The translations under genes and the position numbers were made by a program. This document shows positions 9,112 to 18,286 of a stretch of 64,000 bases of DNA, one piece after another (position 1 is the first letter of the stretch; every line of letters begins with the position of its first letter). Source of the stretch: RHLJ01 sp965242845 (GTDB taxonomy: Bacteria > Bacteroidota > Rhodothermia > Balneolales > Balneolaceae); the NCBI GenBank assembly GCA_965242845.1, contig CBDETC010000003.1, forward strand, positions 1,240,001 through 1,304,000. Direction: 5' to 3'. Under the pieces are notes generated by a model. That model did not search any database and was not told the origin of the DNA. It worked only from the letters and a program-made list of their open reading frames with translations.

Positions 9112-11625
9112 CTATTGGGGGAAGGAAGCGTCATGCCAGGAGAGGAAATCATAGATGACCCCGGCATGGCCTTCCAAATTTAACTTTTCAAGATTATCTA
9201 TCAGGCGTTCGAAGCTTGTATAATTATAATAGGCGAGCCTTTGCTCAATATTTTGTTTTATGGTTTCGATCGTATCATTAAATGTTGAGAAGGCATCAGT
9301 ATCTCCATCTAAATAAGTACTAATAGAGAGATTGAGCCGAGCTCTATTCGTCCAGAAGTGTTCATTACCTAAAGAATTAGAATAAATAGTTACGGCTTGT
9401 TCGTATTTAGTAACACTTTCAGCAAATGCTTCGATGTTGCGTAAAAAACCTGCATGTGCAGTATAAGCTTGTCCTACTCTCCAATGCTCATCTCCATATT
9501 CTGCTATGGCTCTTTCAATTCGATCTTGGTAGATAGCATCAGAACGATCAAAATCTTCATTAAAGTAATGGGAGGTAGCCAGATTCAAAAGTACGTTTAA
9601 GGTGTTTGGATGAGCTTTACCATACAGATATTCAATAATACTCAGGCTTTGATTATATGCTTCAATTGCTTCGGGATAATTATCCGCCATTCTGTATGAA
9701 AAACCCAGGCTGTTATACATTCCTGCTAGCGACAGCTGGTCACCATTTACATGTTGTTCAGAGAGTTGAATACCTTGTTCTAAAATTCGAGCCGAACGGT
9801 CATAGTGTCCAAGTTCCCGGTTAATATCGGCATTGACTATGAGTGTATTTATTAGTGTGGGGTAGTCATCATTTTCTTGATTTAATAAAACTGCTACAGC
9901 CTGATCAATAAGTGTCTCAGCACTATCCAGTTTTCCTAAATGTGCAATGGGAACTGCTAAATAGAGTTTGGAACTTGCTACCCTCGGATCAGATTCATTG
10001 AATAATATTCTGTTCAGCATCAATGAAGAATCCGCCAAATCCTTAGCGACTTGATAATTCCCTTTATGCTCATATATGTTGGCCAGTGATTTAAAGATAT
10101 TCGCCTGTTTTGAGGTTATCTCTTCGTTCAAAAACCGGTTCAGGCGCAGCGTTTCTACATAGAGTGATTCAGATTGGTTGTAGTCTCCCAAATGAAAGGC
10201 TACCTGAGCCAGGGTATAACTCGCTTCTTCTTTTATTTCTGGCTGGTTATCGAGCCCACTTAAAGTACCTATGCTGACATTTAGAAAGTCTTCAACAGTT
10301 TGCTTCTCTCCCGGTTTGTTTAATGGATTTGCTGACTTAAATAAGTCGATGAGATAATCTTTTGTTACGGTAGCTTTCTGCGCTTCGTTTTGAGCTATAT
10401 CTCGTTCTTTAGTGATCTGGATATTGTAAAAAATCCCGAAAACAAGAAGTGCTATAGCTGATAATACACTTACAGTAAAAGCAAAGGGATTGCGTCGAAA
10501 AAACTTTATACCACGTTCTCGTGCGCTGGTTTTTCTGGCATTGATAGGCAAATGACCCAGTATTCTTTGGACATCAGCTATCAATGACTCAACACTTCCA
10601 TATCTATTATTTGGGTTCTTCTCTGTGGCTTTTTGAATGACTGCATTAAGGTCTTTCGATTCCAGAGTTCCCAATGATTGATTACCAAGTAATGGTATAT
10701 CCTGTGTCCGGATAAGTTCCTGGGCTTCGTCTCTTTTTAGTCCCTTTAAGGCGAAAGGGTGGGATTCTTCAATCAACTCATAAAGCAAAATCCCCAATGA
10801 ATAGATATCAACCGATGTGTCGAATGATTCCTCTTCAAATTGTTCGGGAGCTGAATAGGCGAGAGTTAGTGCAGGTTTTTCTCTATTAAATTCCTGGTCT
10901 TTATCGAAGCTTTGGATCAGCGCTGATATACCAAAGTCTAATATTTTCGCTTCTCCTTCTTCAGTGACCAGAATATTTGAGGGTTTGAGGTCGCGATGAA
11001 TGATCAGATTCTTATGTGCATAAGCTACGGCATCGCATACTTTAATAAACAAATCAAGACGCTCGTAACTACTAAGGTTGTTATTGATTGCATGGTAAAT
11101 CAATTGTACCCCTTCTACATACTCCATAACAAAATAGGGAGTACTGCTATCAGATAAGGCAGCGTCATATAGCTGGGCTATTCCTGGATAATTGAGAGAA
11201 GCCAGAGTACGTTGCTCAGAATCAAAGCGATCTTGTACCTCACTAACTTTCATGTTAAAGTTCATCACTTTTATAGCAACTGTCCGGTCAAAGGCTCCGT
11301 CATCACGCTTTGCAAGAAATACCGTTCCCATTCCGCCAGAGCCAATTCGTTCCAGAACTTTATAGCTTCCAAGATGAGTTCCTAACATTGTATCCTCTGT
11401 TGGAAATCTGGTAGATAGGTCCTGCGATACTTCTTCAAAGATGGAGGCATTTAGCCTGCTGGATGTTTCCCACCATATATCTACTTCTTCAGAATCTGTA
11501 AGGATTTTGGTGAGTTCATGCAGCAAGTCGGTACGATCACCACAAAGCTGTTTCAGTTTATCTAAGCGGCCTTCTTGTGGAGTTTCTAAAACTTCAGAAA
11601 GGATATTCCAGGTATTTATACTCAT
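9112..11625 (-). CDS. Membrane Ser/Thr protein kinase with periplasmic TPR domain
   Basis: This 837-residue protein has an N-terminal ~85-residue segment and then a complete Hanks-type kinase domain (~88-355). The glycine loop is at 95-100 (GSGGMG), the ATP-binding Lys at K119, the catalytic HRD at 210-212, DFG at 230-232 and APE near 259-261. All key residues are present, so it should be active. A single membrane segment lies at about 381-402. The remaining ~430 residues are TPR-like helices, predicted periplasmic. It lies 33 bases downstream of an ECF sigma gene on the same strand, so the two are probably one operon. The kinase may tune the sigma factor or its regulon; that link is inferred from position. 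Confidence 0.92.
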   Translation of the reverse strand: MSINTWNILSEVLETPQEGRLDKLKQLCGDRTDLLHELTKILTDSEEVDIWWETSSRLNASIFEEVSQDLSTRFPTEDTMLGTHLGSYKVLERIGSGGMGTVFLAKRDDGAFDRTVAIKVMNFNMKVSEVQDRFDSEQRTLASLNYPGIAQLYDAALSDSSTPYFVMEYVEGVQLIYHAINNNLSSYERLDLFIKVCDAVAYAHKNLIIHRDLKPSNILVTEEGEAKILDFGISALIQSFDKDQEFNREKPALTLAYSAPEQFEEESFDTSVDIYSLGILLYELIEESHPFALKGLKRDEAQELIRTQDIPLLGNQSLGTLESKDLNAVIQKATEKNPNNRYGSVESLIADVQRILGHLPINARKTSARERGIKFFRRNPFAFTVSVLSAIALLVFGIFYNIQITKERDIAQNEAQKATVTKDYLIDLFKSANPLNKPGEKQTVEDFLNVSIGTLSGLDNQPEIKEEASYTLAQVAFHLGDYNQSESLYVETLRLNRFLNEEITSKQANIFKSLANIYEHKGNYQVAKDLADSSLMLNRILFNESDPRVASSKLYLAVPIAHLGKLDSAETLIDQAVAVLLNQENDDYPTLINTLIVNADINRELGHYDRSARILEQGIQLSEQHVNGDQLSLAGMYNSLGFSYRMADNYPEAIEAYNQSLSIIEYLYGKAHPNTLNVLLNLATSHYFNEDFDRSDAIYQDRIERAIAEYGDEHWRVGQAYTAHAGFLRNIEAFAESVTKYEQAVTIYSNSLGNEHFWTNRARLNLSISTYLDGDTDAFSTFNDTIETIKQNIEQRLAYYNYTSFERLIDNLEKLNLEGHAGVIYDFLSWHDASFPQ

Positions 11626-11658
11626 ACTTCTAATGCGAAAAAAAAGTCAGACAAGGGA

Positions 11659-12225
11659 CTAGATCTCAGCTTTTTTTTGGAGTTCGTTATAAATCCAAAG
11701 CCGAGCTTTACTCCAGTCTCTTTTTACTGTTTTTTCAGATATATCTAATACCTCAGATATTTGTGCAATTTTCATACCCCCAAAAAATTTCATCTCAACG
11801 ATTTGTGCAGCCCGGCTATCTAATTCGTTAAGCTGCTTCAAAAGCTCATCAATAGCCAATACATGATCCTCATGTTGTTCAACAGCTATTTCTTCGGGAA
11901 TCAAAGTAATAGTGTAAACCCCGCCACCTCGTTTATCTGCTTTTTTCTTTCGGGCATGATCAACCAGAATTTGTCGCATACAGTTAGATGCGATTCCGTA
12001 GAAGTGGCGTTTACTATTAGCAGAAATATTCTCTTGATCAACTAGCTTTAGATACAATTCGTGAACCAATTCAGTTGCCTGAAAAGTGACTGCGGCGTGT
12101 TCTTGTCGTAGGTGAGAATGTGCCAGGCTTTTTATCTGGTCATAGATGACAGGAAAGAGCCGTTCAAAAGTGTTTTTATCACGATCCATTTCCGCAAGAA
12201 AATCGGTAATGCTATAGTTACCCAA
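11659..12225 (-). CDS. ECF-type RNA polymerase sigma factor (Sig-70_X6-like)
   Basis: The 188-residue protein has sigma region 2 (about 30-100, including HFYGIASNCMRQILVDHARK) and a region 4 helix-turn-helix (about 130-185, including ISEVLDISEKTVKRDW). It resembles the ECF family named Sig-70_X6 (TIGR02999), common in Planctomycetes and Balneolota and often next to Ser/Thr kinase-TPR genes, as here. No zinc-finger anti-sigma gene is adjacent, so phosphorylation by the neighbouring kinase is a plausible control. That is inference. Confidence 0.9.
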   Translation of the reverse strand: MGNYSITDFLAEMDRDKNTFERLFPVIYDQIKSLAHSHLRQEHAAVTFQATELVHELYLKLVDQENISANSKRHFYGIASNCMRQILVDHARKKKADKRGGGVYTITLIPEEIAVEQHEDHVLAIDELLKQLNELDSRAAQIVEMKFFGGMKIAQISEVLDISEKTVKRDWSKARLWIYNELQKKAEI

Positions 12226-12367
12226 GAGGAAAATTCATTTGATTAATACCTATAGAGGATAATCAAAAATAAATACAATGATCTGGATTTATTGGAATCA
12301 GAAAAATTGGAGAGTAGATGCGAAATAGTATTCATGAGTAGTTGAGAGAGAAATTATAAACGGTTTG

Positions 12368-12389
12368 AGCCCCATAGTTTTATGGGGCT
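12368..12389 (-). terminator. Hairpin, candidate terminator of the Cache lipoprotein gene
   Basis: A perfect 9-bp stem (12368-12376 with 12381-12389, loop GTTT) lies 17 bases past the stop of the minus-strand Cache gene. The tail on the minus strand is only weakly T-rich, so termination is probable rather than certain. Confidence 0.55.
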
Positions 12390-12405
12390 TTCCACCTAAA
12401 TTTAT

Positions 12406-13395
12406 CTATCTGTCTCCTTCATAAACTCCTGCTGCGATAAAATACTCGGTACCAGGAATGGTCATAACGAAAGATTTTTTCTGTTCGTCTTCACCGGTAG
12501 CTGGATTCGGCCAATAGTATTCATAGAATCCGCTTGCAGCACTGCTTTGAGCAATAGAAGACATATCACGAACGATGTAAGAGCCCTGTGAATCTTGTAA
12601 ATCCCAGTTGTCCACTCCTTCCAGTTCTTCTTGGCTTCCATGGGCAATGACTACTCCTTCAAAGTTAACGATGAAGAAATAACCGGACTGGTCTTCAAAA
12701 AAGGTAATGTCATCTACAAAAGCCTGACTGAATGCAACTCGGTCTTGCTCGTCGGTATAGATGGTACTGAACACTTCAGCAAAGCCTCTTGCATTGGTCT
12801 CAACCAAATCCTGCACAACGATTTCATTGGCTTCGTCAATGGTGTACATAGTGTTCTGGGTTTCATCTGTGTAATAGAAACCGGCGCCTATGAACCAGTC
12901 GGTAGGAGGGAGAGAGGTTACATATGATAGCTTGTCCTCTCCGTTTCCTGAGGCAGGATTGGTAAAGAAATATTCTACAAAACCGGATCCGGAAGTATTT
13001 ACGGTGTTGATGATTTCCTGTACGTGGAATTTCCCGTTCAAATCCTGAGCAAAGTATCTTATAGTTCCGATGAGGCTCTCGTTCAAATGGGCGATAACAT
13101 ACGCACTATCCAGAGTTTCGATGAAGAAGTAGCCTGATTCATCCGGGAAAAAGGTACTCTCGCTTACATAAGCCTGACTTATTTGTACGCGTGTGGTACT
13201 GTCGGCTTGCATATTGGTGAATACACTGCCCAGACCGGTTGCTGTGCTGGTTACATTAAATTCTACAATTTCTTTGTTGAGGTCGAATAACGAGATGCTT
13301 TCTTCATCGTCGTTACTGTCGTTTACATTACACGCTGAGAAAGAAATAGATACAGCGATGAATAGAATAGAGGTTAGATTTCGAATAGTTGACAT
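12406..13395 (-). CDS. Lipoprotein with two tandem Cache sensor domains
   Basis: The 329-residue protein starts with a lipoprotein signal peptide (lipobox SFSAC, lipidated Cys about residue 21). It holds two homologous Cache_2-like domains, roughly 55-190 and 195-329. Both contain the paired motifs SGYFFI followed by VIAH, then a G-[FS]-x-E-Y-[FY]-[FW]-x-NPA segment, then T-x-W/Y-F-I-[AG]-A-G. Cache domains bind small ligands and usually sit in the extracellular part of chemoreceptors or kinases. Here they stand alone as a lipidated envelope protein with no membrane helix or signalling domain. A binding-protein or accessory-sensor role is inferred. Confidence 0.8.
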   Translation of the reverse strand: MSTIRNLTSILFIAVSISFSACNVNDSNDDEESISLFDLNKEIVEFNVTSTATGLGSVFTNMQADSTTRVQISQAYVSESTFFPDESGYFFIETLDSAYVIAHLNESLIGTIRYFAQDLNGKFHVQEIINTVNTSGSGFVEYFFTNPASGNGEDKLSYVTSLPPTDWFIGAGFYYTDETQNTMYTIDEANEIVVQDLVETNARGFAEVFSTIYTDEQDRVAFSQAFVDDITFFEDQSGYFFIVNFEGVVIAHGSQEELEGVDNWDLQDSQGSYIVRDMSSIAQSSAASGFYEYYWPNPATGEDEQKKSFVMTIPGTEYFIAAGVYEGDR

Positions 13396-13556
13396 ACTTA
13401 TACTGATGATGTTTGTGTTACAAAATCATACCTAACCGCGAAAAAATAGACATTATTTCACTTTAAAAGAAAGAGGAAGATGAGATTAACCAATTTCTTA
13501 ACCTTACTGCGTAATCGTAATTAGTAATCAGTTGAATTAGTCAAATAAGTGCTATA

Positions 13557-13654
13557 GTCATCCCGAACTTGTTTCGGGATCTTTTGTCAGGGCTTAAGAT
13601 GCTGAAACAAGCCCGCCTTCCAAAGTCTTATACGGCGGACAGGTTCAGCATGAC
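13557..13654. repeat. GTCAT-type palindromic intergenic element
   Basis: The element starts GTCATCCCGAAC and ends GGTTCAGCATGAC, which are imperfect inverted ends. Internal hairpins include ATCCCGA/TCGGGAT and GCTGAAACAAGCCCG paired loosely with the right end. It fills the centre of a 300-base gap (13396-13695) between two minus-strand genes; I see no gene in the gap. Similar elements lie at 18182 and 33326. Confidence 0.6.
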
Positions 13655-13695
13655 CTATTAATTTAGGAGTACCAATAATCCTGGACGAGTAACCT

Positions 13696-15318
13696 CTAAT
13701 CCCGATAATGCTGAGCAGCATTCACATCCAGGTAATCCATTCTCAAGAAATGAGACTGCAGTCGCTCCAGGAAGTGCTCCCACTCTTTGTCAGTTTTTGG
13801 GGTCCAGAGCACTTCAGACAGTCCAATCACTCTGGGAAAAGCCATGTATTCCACTTTAGCTCCGGAATGCATGTATTCTGTCCATACGTTGCCCTGCGAA
13901 CCAAGTACATACTTAGATTCTTCTTCGCTTAGTTCAGCCGGTACAGGTTCATAACCATATACATCTTCCAAAGTAGTAAAGCCACCAATGGCGATGGGTT
14001 CGGTAGCATTATCAGCCTGGTAATGATCAAAATAATTCGAGCCATTAGGTGTCATGATCACATTGTGACCCATCTTGGCTGCCTCTATTCCGCCCTGTTC
14101 CCCTCGCCAGCTCATTACAGTAGCTCTTGGGGCAAGTCCACCTTCAAGGATTTCATCCCAGCCAATGATTTGTCTTCCTTTGCTATTCAGGTAACGTTCT
14201 ATACGAGTGATAAAGTAACTTTGGAGCTCATGCTCATCAGCCAGTCCTTCTCTTCGTATTACTTCCTGGGCCACTTCACTTTCTTCCCATTGTTTTTTAG
14301 GAGCTTCATCCCCGCCAATATGGATATAAGTACTTGGGAATAGCTCAATCACTTCATCGAGTACATTTTCAAGGAACTCAAAAGTTTCTTCTTTAGGGCA
14401 GTAAATATCTTCAAATACGCCCCAGGTAGTGGCCACATCAATATCCTGGTTAAAACAACCAAGCTCTGGATATGCAGCAATAGCAGCGGTGGAATGACCA
14501 GGCAATTCTATTTCAGGTATTACGGTGATAAAGCGTTCTTCAGCATAAGCTACGATTTCGCGGATTTCATCCTGGGTGTAATACCCACCATACCGGATTC
14601 CATCGTATTTCCCGGTTCCGTAATTCCCGATAAGAGTGGAGTCACGCCAGCCTCCGATTTCAGTGAGAAGGGGATATTGCTTGATTTCAATTCGCCAGCC
14701 CTGGTCTTCAGTCAAATGCCAGTGAAAGCGATTGTATTTGTACATGGCTATCAGATCTATATATCTCTTCACAAACTCAACCGGAAAGAAATGGCGAGCT
14801 ACATCTAGATGCATACCTCGATACTCAAAACGGGGAAAGTCTTTGATTTCAACTTCAGGTATGTTCCAAACTATATCTCTGGTGATTAGTGAAGGATCGG
14901 TATGCTCAATTTGTTCAGGAAGAAGTTGTCTCAGTGTCTGCATCCCGTAGAAAATTCCAGCTGCAGCAGAAGCTTCAATCGTCACTTTTTCTTCGGTTAC
15001 CTCAAGCTGGTATCCTTCGTCGTGGGCTTCCTCATCATCAACTATAGACAGGTAGATTCCTTTGTCGGTATGATCGGTACCAGAAATAACCTCATAGCCT
15101 TTCCAGTTGGTGACAAATAAAAGATCGTTTAACTGATGAGCTATATGTTTAAGAGAGGGATTAGAATAAAAAATGGCGATATCGTCTTCTATAGTAAATA
15201 TTCCTTCTCCTGTTTCCATGAGTACAGGTTTCGGAATGATTGAAACTTCATTGGATTGGTAGGCCGTAGCTAGTTGAACATTCAATAGAAGAACACAGAG
15301 CAGAAGTAGATGTCGCAT
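13696..15318 (-). CDS. Exported beta-N-acetylhexosaminidase, GH20
   Basis: The protein (540 residues from the chosen start) removes terminal N-acetylhexosamine from chitin or glycan oligosaccharides. A signal peptide follows the start (MRHLLLLC...TAYQ). An N-terminal GH20b-like domain precedes the catalytic barrel, which has the motifs HWHLTEDQGWR, ELPGHS and HIGGDEAP; the catalytic pair is D337/E338. The reading frame is open 39 codons further upstream, but that extension lacks a signal sequence and overlaps the divergent exchanger gene, so the ATG at 15318 is preferred. Length and motifs are normal for the family. Confidence 0.93.
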   Translation of the reverse strand: MRHLLLLCVLLLNVQLATAYQSNEVSIIPKPVLMETGEGIFTIEDDIAIFYSNPSLKHIAHQLNDLLFVTNWKGYEVISGTDHTDKGIYLSIVDDEEAHDEGYQLEVTEEKVTIEASAAAGIFYGMQTLRQLLPEQIEHTDPSLITRDIVWNIPEVEIKDFPRFEYRGMHLDVARHFFPVEFVKRYIDLIAMYKYNRFHWHLTEDQGWRIEIKQYPLLTEIGGWRDSTLIGNYGTGKYDGIRYGGYYTQDEIREIVAYAEERFITVIPEIELPGHSTAAIAAYPELGCFNQDIDVATTWGVFEDIYCPKEETFEFLENVLDEVIELFPSTYIHIGGDEAPKKQWEESEVAQEVIRREGLADEHELQSYFITRIERYLNSKGRQIIGWDEILEGGLAPRATVMSWRGEQGGIEAAKMGHNVIMTPNGSNYFDHYQADNATEPIAIGGFTTLEDVYGYEPVPAELSEEESKYVLGSQGNVWTEYMHSGAKVEYMAFPRVIGLSEVLWTPKTDKEWEHFLERLQSHFLRMDYLDVNAAQHYRD

Positions 15319-15415
15319 ATCCCGATTTATTAGTTGGCGGGTAGATGATACTAAAGTGAAATCATTTAAAAAATTCCGCACACCTCTCATCGGAAAAATC
15401 CGCATCTTTAGGGAT

Positions 15416-16516
15416 ATGACGATTTTACTATTCATCCTAGGACTTATAGCGTTAATCGCGGGGGCAGAACTTTTTTTAAAGGCTGTGGATCACTTTGGAC
15501 TCAAATGGGGAGTCTCACCACTCATTATGGGTTTAACTGTAGTGGCCTTTGCAACAGGAGCTCCTGAATTAGCCATTAGCATCAAGGCCGCGGCAAGTGG
15601 TAGTGCTGATTTGGTATTGGGAAATATCATTGGAAGCAACATTGCTAACATTCTATTGATTCTGGGGATTACCTCGGTAATTGCTACCCTCAATATCACC
15701 CTTCGCGTTATTCGAATCGACGTTCCCATTGTAATTGGAGTTAGTGTGGTGCTCTTTTTCCTGGCTTGGGATGGCCAGCTCACTACTCTTGACGGAATCA
15801 TTCTCCTGGGAGGTTTCATTGCGTACTCCATCTTTACGTATTTCCAGATTAGAAAAGGGAAAGAAGAGGATAATGTGGAGGAAGTATTTCAGTATGAGAA
15901 ATCCATAGATGAACTAGAACAGGGATCATGGTTCTATATCAAAAACGGCGGTCTTTTGTTAATTGGTTTAACGCTCATCGTGCTAGGTTCAAATTGGATG
16001 GTAGATAGTGCAGTGAAGATTGCCACTCTATTAGGTATTTCAGAATTAGTAATTGGTTTGACTATTGTTTCTATAGGAACTTCATTACCGGAAGTTGCTA
16101 CCTCATTAGCTTCAGCTCGAAAAGGAAATGCTGATATTGCCGTGGCAAATGTACTGGGGAGCAACTTGTATAATGTGTTGCTTACGCTCGGCCTTACCTT
16201 AATCATTGCACCAAGTGTACTCACTGTTTCAACAGAAGCAATTAACCTGGATCTGCCATTTATGGTTGCGGTGTCCATTGTTTGTATTCCAATCTTCATA
16301 GCTGGATTTAACCTGACCAGGATGGACGGCACGATCTTTCTGTTCTATTATGCAACTTATATGACTTACCTGGTGATGAAGTCACTGGAATCACCAGGGG
16401 TAGATATAATAGAGCAGGGAATGGGATTTGTAGTTATTCCACTTACCATCACTTACATGATTTGGAAAATCTATTTGTACCGCAAACAATTAGCGGAAAC
16501 TTTTGGCGCAGATTGA
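15416..16516 (+). CDS. Calcium/sodium antiporter (CaCA family, YrbG-like)
   Basis: The protein (366 residues from the chosen start) should exchange Ca2+ for Na+ or H+ across the inner membrane. The two CaCA alpha repeats are clear: ATGAPELAISI with GNIIGSNIANILLILG in the first half, and GTSLPEVATSL with ANVLGSNLYNVLLTLG in the second. The acidic residues in the (G)xxPE motifs are the ion ligands. About ten membrane segments are evident. An upstream in-frame ATG at 15356 would add 20 basic residues; the ATG at 15416 begins directly with the first membrane helix as usual for the family. It is divergent from the GH20 gene by 97 bases. Confidence 0.93.
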   Translation: MTILLFILGLIALIAGAELFLKAVDHFGLKWGVSPLIMGLTVVAFATGAPELAISIKAAASGSADLVLGNIIGSNIANILLILGITSVIATLNITLRVIRIDVPIVIGVSVVLFFLAWDGQLTTLDGIILLGGFIAYSIFTYFQIRKGKEEDNVEEVFQYEKSIDELEQGSWFYIKNGGLLLIGLTLIVLGSNWMVDSAVKIATLLGISELVIGLTIVSIGTSLPEVATSLASARKGNADIAVANVLGSNLYNVLLTLGLTLIIAPSVLTVSTEAINLDLPFMVAVSIVCIPIFIAGFNLTRMDGTIFLFYYATYMTYLVMKSLESPGVDIIEQGMGFVVIPLTITYMIWKIYLYRKQLAETFGAD

Positions 16517-16743
16517 GAACGATTTAGATAACAAAGTTGGTTGATAGGTCGGTTTATATAGTATGCTCAAGCAATCATTACATATCACATTATATCTTTC
16601 GAGGTGGACACAAAGCCTAAAAAAGGCAGTTCAACCTATCGTAGTTGGTTGTCCCCAGCATCATTTTGAGGAACGGTAGTTCTATTCCCATCTCTACTGT
16701 AGCTTCCTGCTGCCTCAATCCAAAAAACTAACTCAAACCAACT
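16517..16743 (+). other. Leader region before nhaA
   Basis: The 227 bases between the exchanger and nhaA hold a small hairpin (GCCT at 16615-16618 with AGGC at 16624-16627) but no recognised riboswitch, and no ORF with a credible start. A promoter for nhaA probably lies here. Confidence 0.3.
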
Positions 16744-18057
16744 ATGGCAAACCAATCTTCAACAAAACCACTTTCTCCTGTAATGGAGTTTATCCGGGCG
16801 GAGTCTTTCTCGGGTATTTTATTAATGATCTCAGCAGTATTAGCACTTATTGTTGCTAATTCCCCTTTATCCGACTGGTACATTCAATTATTCCAACAGA
16901 AACTTACCGTTGGATTTGACGGGGCAAATATTTCCAAACCACTTATTCTTTGGATCAATGATGGGTTGATGGCCATTTTCTTTTTGCTCATTGGTCTTGA
17001 AATCAAGCGGGAAATTAAGTTCGGTGAGCTTTCAACGATGCAGAAAGCATTGCTTCCTGTTATTGCCGCTTTTGGTGGAGCTTTAATTCCGGGTCTGATT
17101 TTCTTTGGTTTTAATATGGGTACTGAATACCTGGATGGTTGGGCTATTGCTATTGCAACAGATATTGCGTTCGCGATTGGGGTGCTTGCCTTATTAGGAA
17201 GCAGAGTGCCGGTTTGGGCGAAAGTATTTCTTACAGCAGTAGCGGTTGTTGATGATTTGATTGCAGTGCTGGTAATTGCTCTGTTTTACACTAGCAAGAT
17301 TTCTGTAACAGCTTTAGCTGTAGCTGGAGTTACTTTTGTTGTACTGTTGATCATGAATCTGTCTAACATTCGAAATATGCTGCTATACCTGTTTTTCGGA
17401 TTAGTTCTTTGGGTTGCTGTGCTCAAGTCAGGAATACATGCAACTATAGCCGGTGTACTATTAGGATTCTTAATTCCAGCTACCTCTCCAAGAAACAAGG
17501 GGGAACTTCTTGATAATATCGAAGAAGGAATAAGCATGTTGAGAGAGGCGCAGAAGTCAGAAGGGAAGGAGGATAGCCAAACGGCTATGCATCATATTGA
17601 AGATAATGTCGAAGAGCTTGAAAGCCCCTTACACAAGCTAGAGCATAAGCTTCATCCATGGGTAGCCTATTTCATTATGCCTGTATTTGCTTTTGCTAAT
17701 GCTGGTGTAGCCTTGTCAGCTGATCAGGCAGTAGCTGCGTTCTCATCTTCATTAACACTAGGTATTCTATTTGGGCTCTTTCTTGGTAAGCAAATCGGAA
17801 TCATGCTTTCAGTTTGGGTTTCGAGCAAACTTGGGATTATTCAACTGCCTGAATCAAAGCAGGTATGGACAGTATTCTATGGAATCGCCTGTTTAACCGG
17901 TATTGGTTTTACTATGTCGCTCTTCATAGGCGGGCTGGCCTTTACCGACCCTACTTTTATCGAGTATTCAAAAGTTGGGATTTTCGTAGGATCACTGCTT
18001 AGTGGATTACTCGGATATATGTTCTTAAAGGTGAAGCTAAAGCCTGAACAAGCTTAA
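16744..18057 (+). CDS. nhaA: Na+/H+ antiporter NhaA
   Basis: The 437-residue inner-membrane protein extrudes Na+ in exchange for protons. Family marks include NDGLMAIFFLLIGLEIKRE, the TDIAFAIGVL segment and the ion-binding double Asp in AVVDDLIAVLVIALF. A ~70-residue acidic cytosolic insert (EEGISM...LHKLEHKLHPW) before the C-terminal helices is common in the longer NhaA forms of Bacteroidota relatives. With the adjacent Ca2+/Na+ exchanger it suggests a salt-adapted organism. Confidence 0.95.
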   Translation: MANQSSTKPLSPVMEFIRAESFSGILLMISAVLALIVANSPLSDWYIQLFQQKLTVGFDGANISKPLILWINDGLMAIFFLLIGLEIKREIKFGELSTMQKALLPVIAAFGGALIPGLIFFGFNMGTEYLDGWAIAIATDIAFAIGVLALLGSRVPVWAKVFLTAVAVVDDLIAVLVIALFYTSKISVTALAVAGVTFVVLLIMNLSNIRNMLLYLFFGLVLWVAVLKSGIHATIAGVLLGFLIPATSPRNKGELLDNIEEGISMLREAQKSEGKEDSQTAMHHIEDNVEELESPLHKLEHKLHPWVAYFIMPVFAFANAGVALSADQAVAAFSSSLTLGILFGLFLGKQIGIMLSVWVSSKLGIIQLPESKQVWTVFYGIACLTGIGFTMSLFIGGLAFTDPTFIEYSKVGIFVGSLLSGLLGYMFLKVKLKPEQA

Positions 18058-18066
18058 GAAGTAAGA

Positions 18067-18142
18067 ACCTGCCTACCGCGAGCAGGTATTCATTGAAGGA
18101 TATAGAAGGAAGAAGGGTATCTACATATTCATTCTTCCTTCT
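18067..18142. terminator. Two hairpins after nhaA
   Basis: A first hairpin pairs ACCTGC (18067-18072) with GCAGGT (18082-18087). A second, perfect 11-bp stem pairs 18104-18114 with 18132-18142. Neither is followed by a strong T-run. They lie right after nhaA and probably end its transcript. Confidence 0.45.
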
Positions 18143-18181
18143 TAAATCCGTGTTCTTTAATCTTGCTTTAATGCTTTAAAG

Positions 18182-18259
18182 GTCATCCTGAGCATACTTG
18201 CGAAGGATCATACTTTTTATGAAGATGCTTAGATTCTTCGGCATTAGCCTCAGAATGAC
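18182..18259. repeat. GTCATCCTGAGC palindromic intergenic element
   Basis: The element begins GTCATCCTGAGC and ends CCTCAGAATGAC as inverted ends. It sits between the convergent nhaA and HhH-GPD genes. It belongs to the same group as the elements at 13557 and 33326. Confidence 0.65.
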
Positions 18260-18286
18260 ATCAGAATGACAACAGAAGATGACGAT

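Noticed and set aside
15319..15435. Longer N-terminus for the GH20 enzyme
   Set aside because: The extension hides the signal peptide and overlaps the divergent exchanger gene.
16517..16743. Riboswitch before nhaA
   Set aside because: Only a short four-base-pair hairpin is evident; no known riboswitch pattern could be matched.
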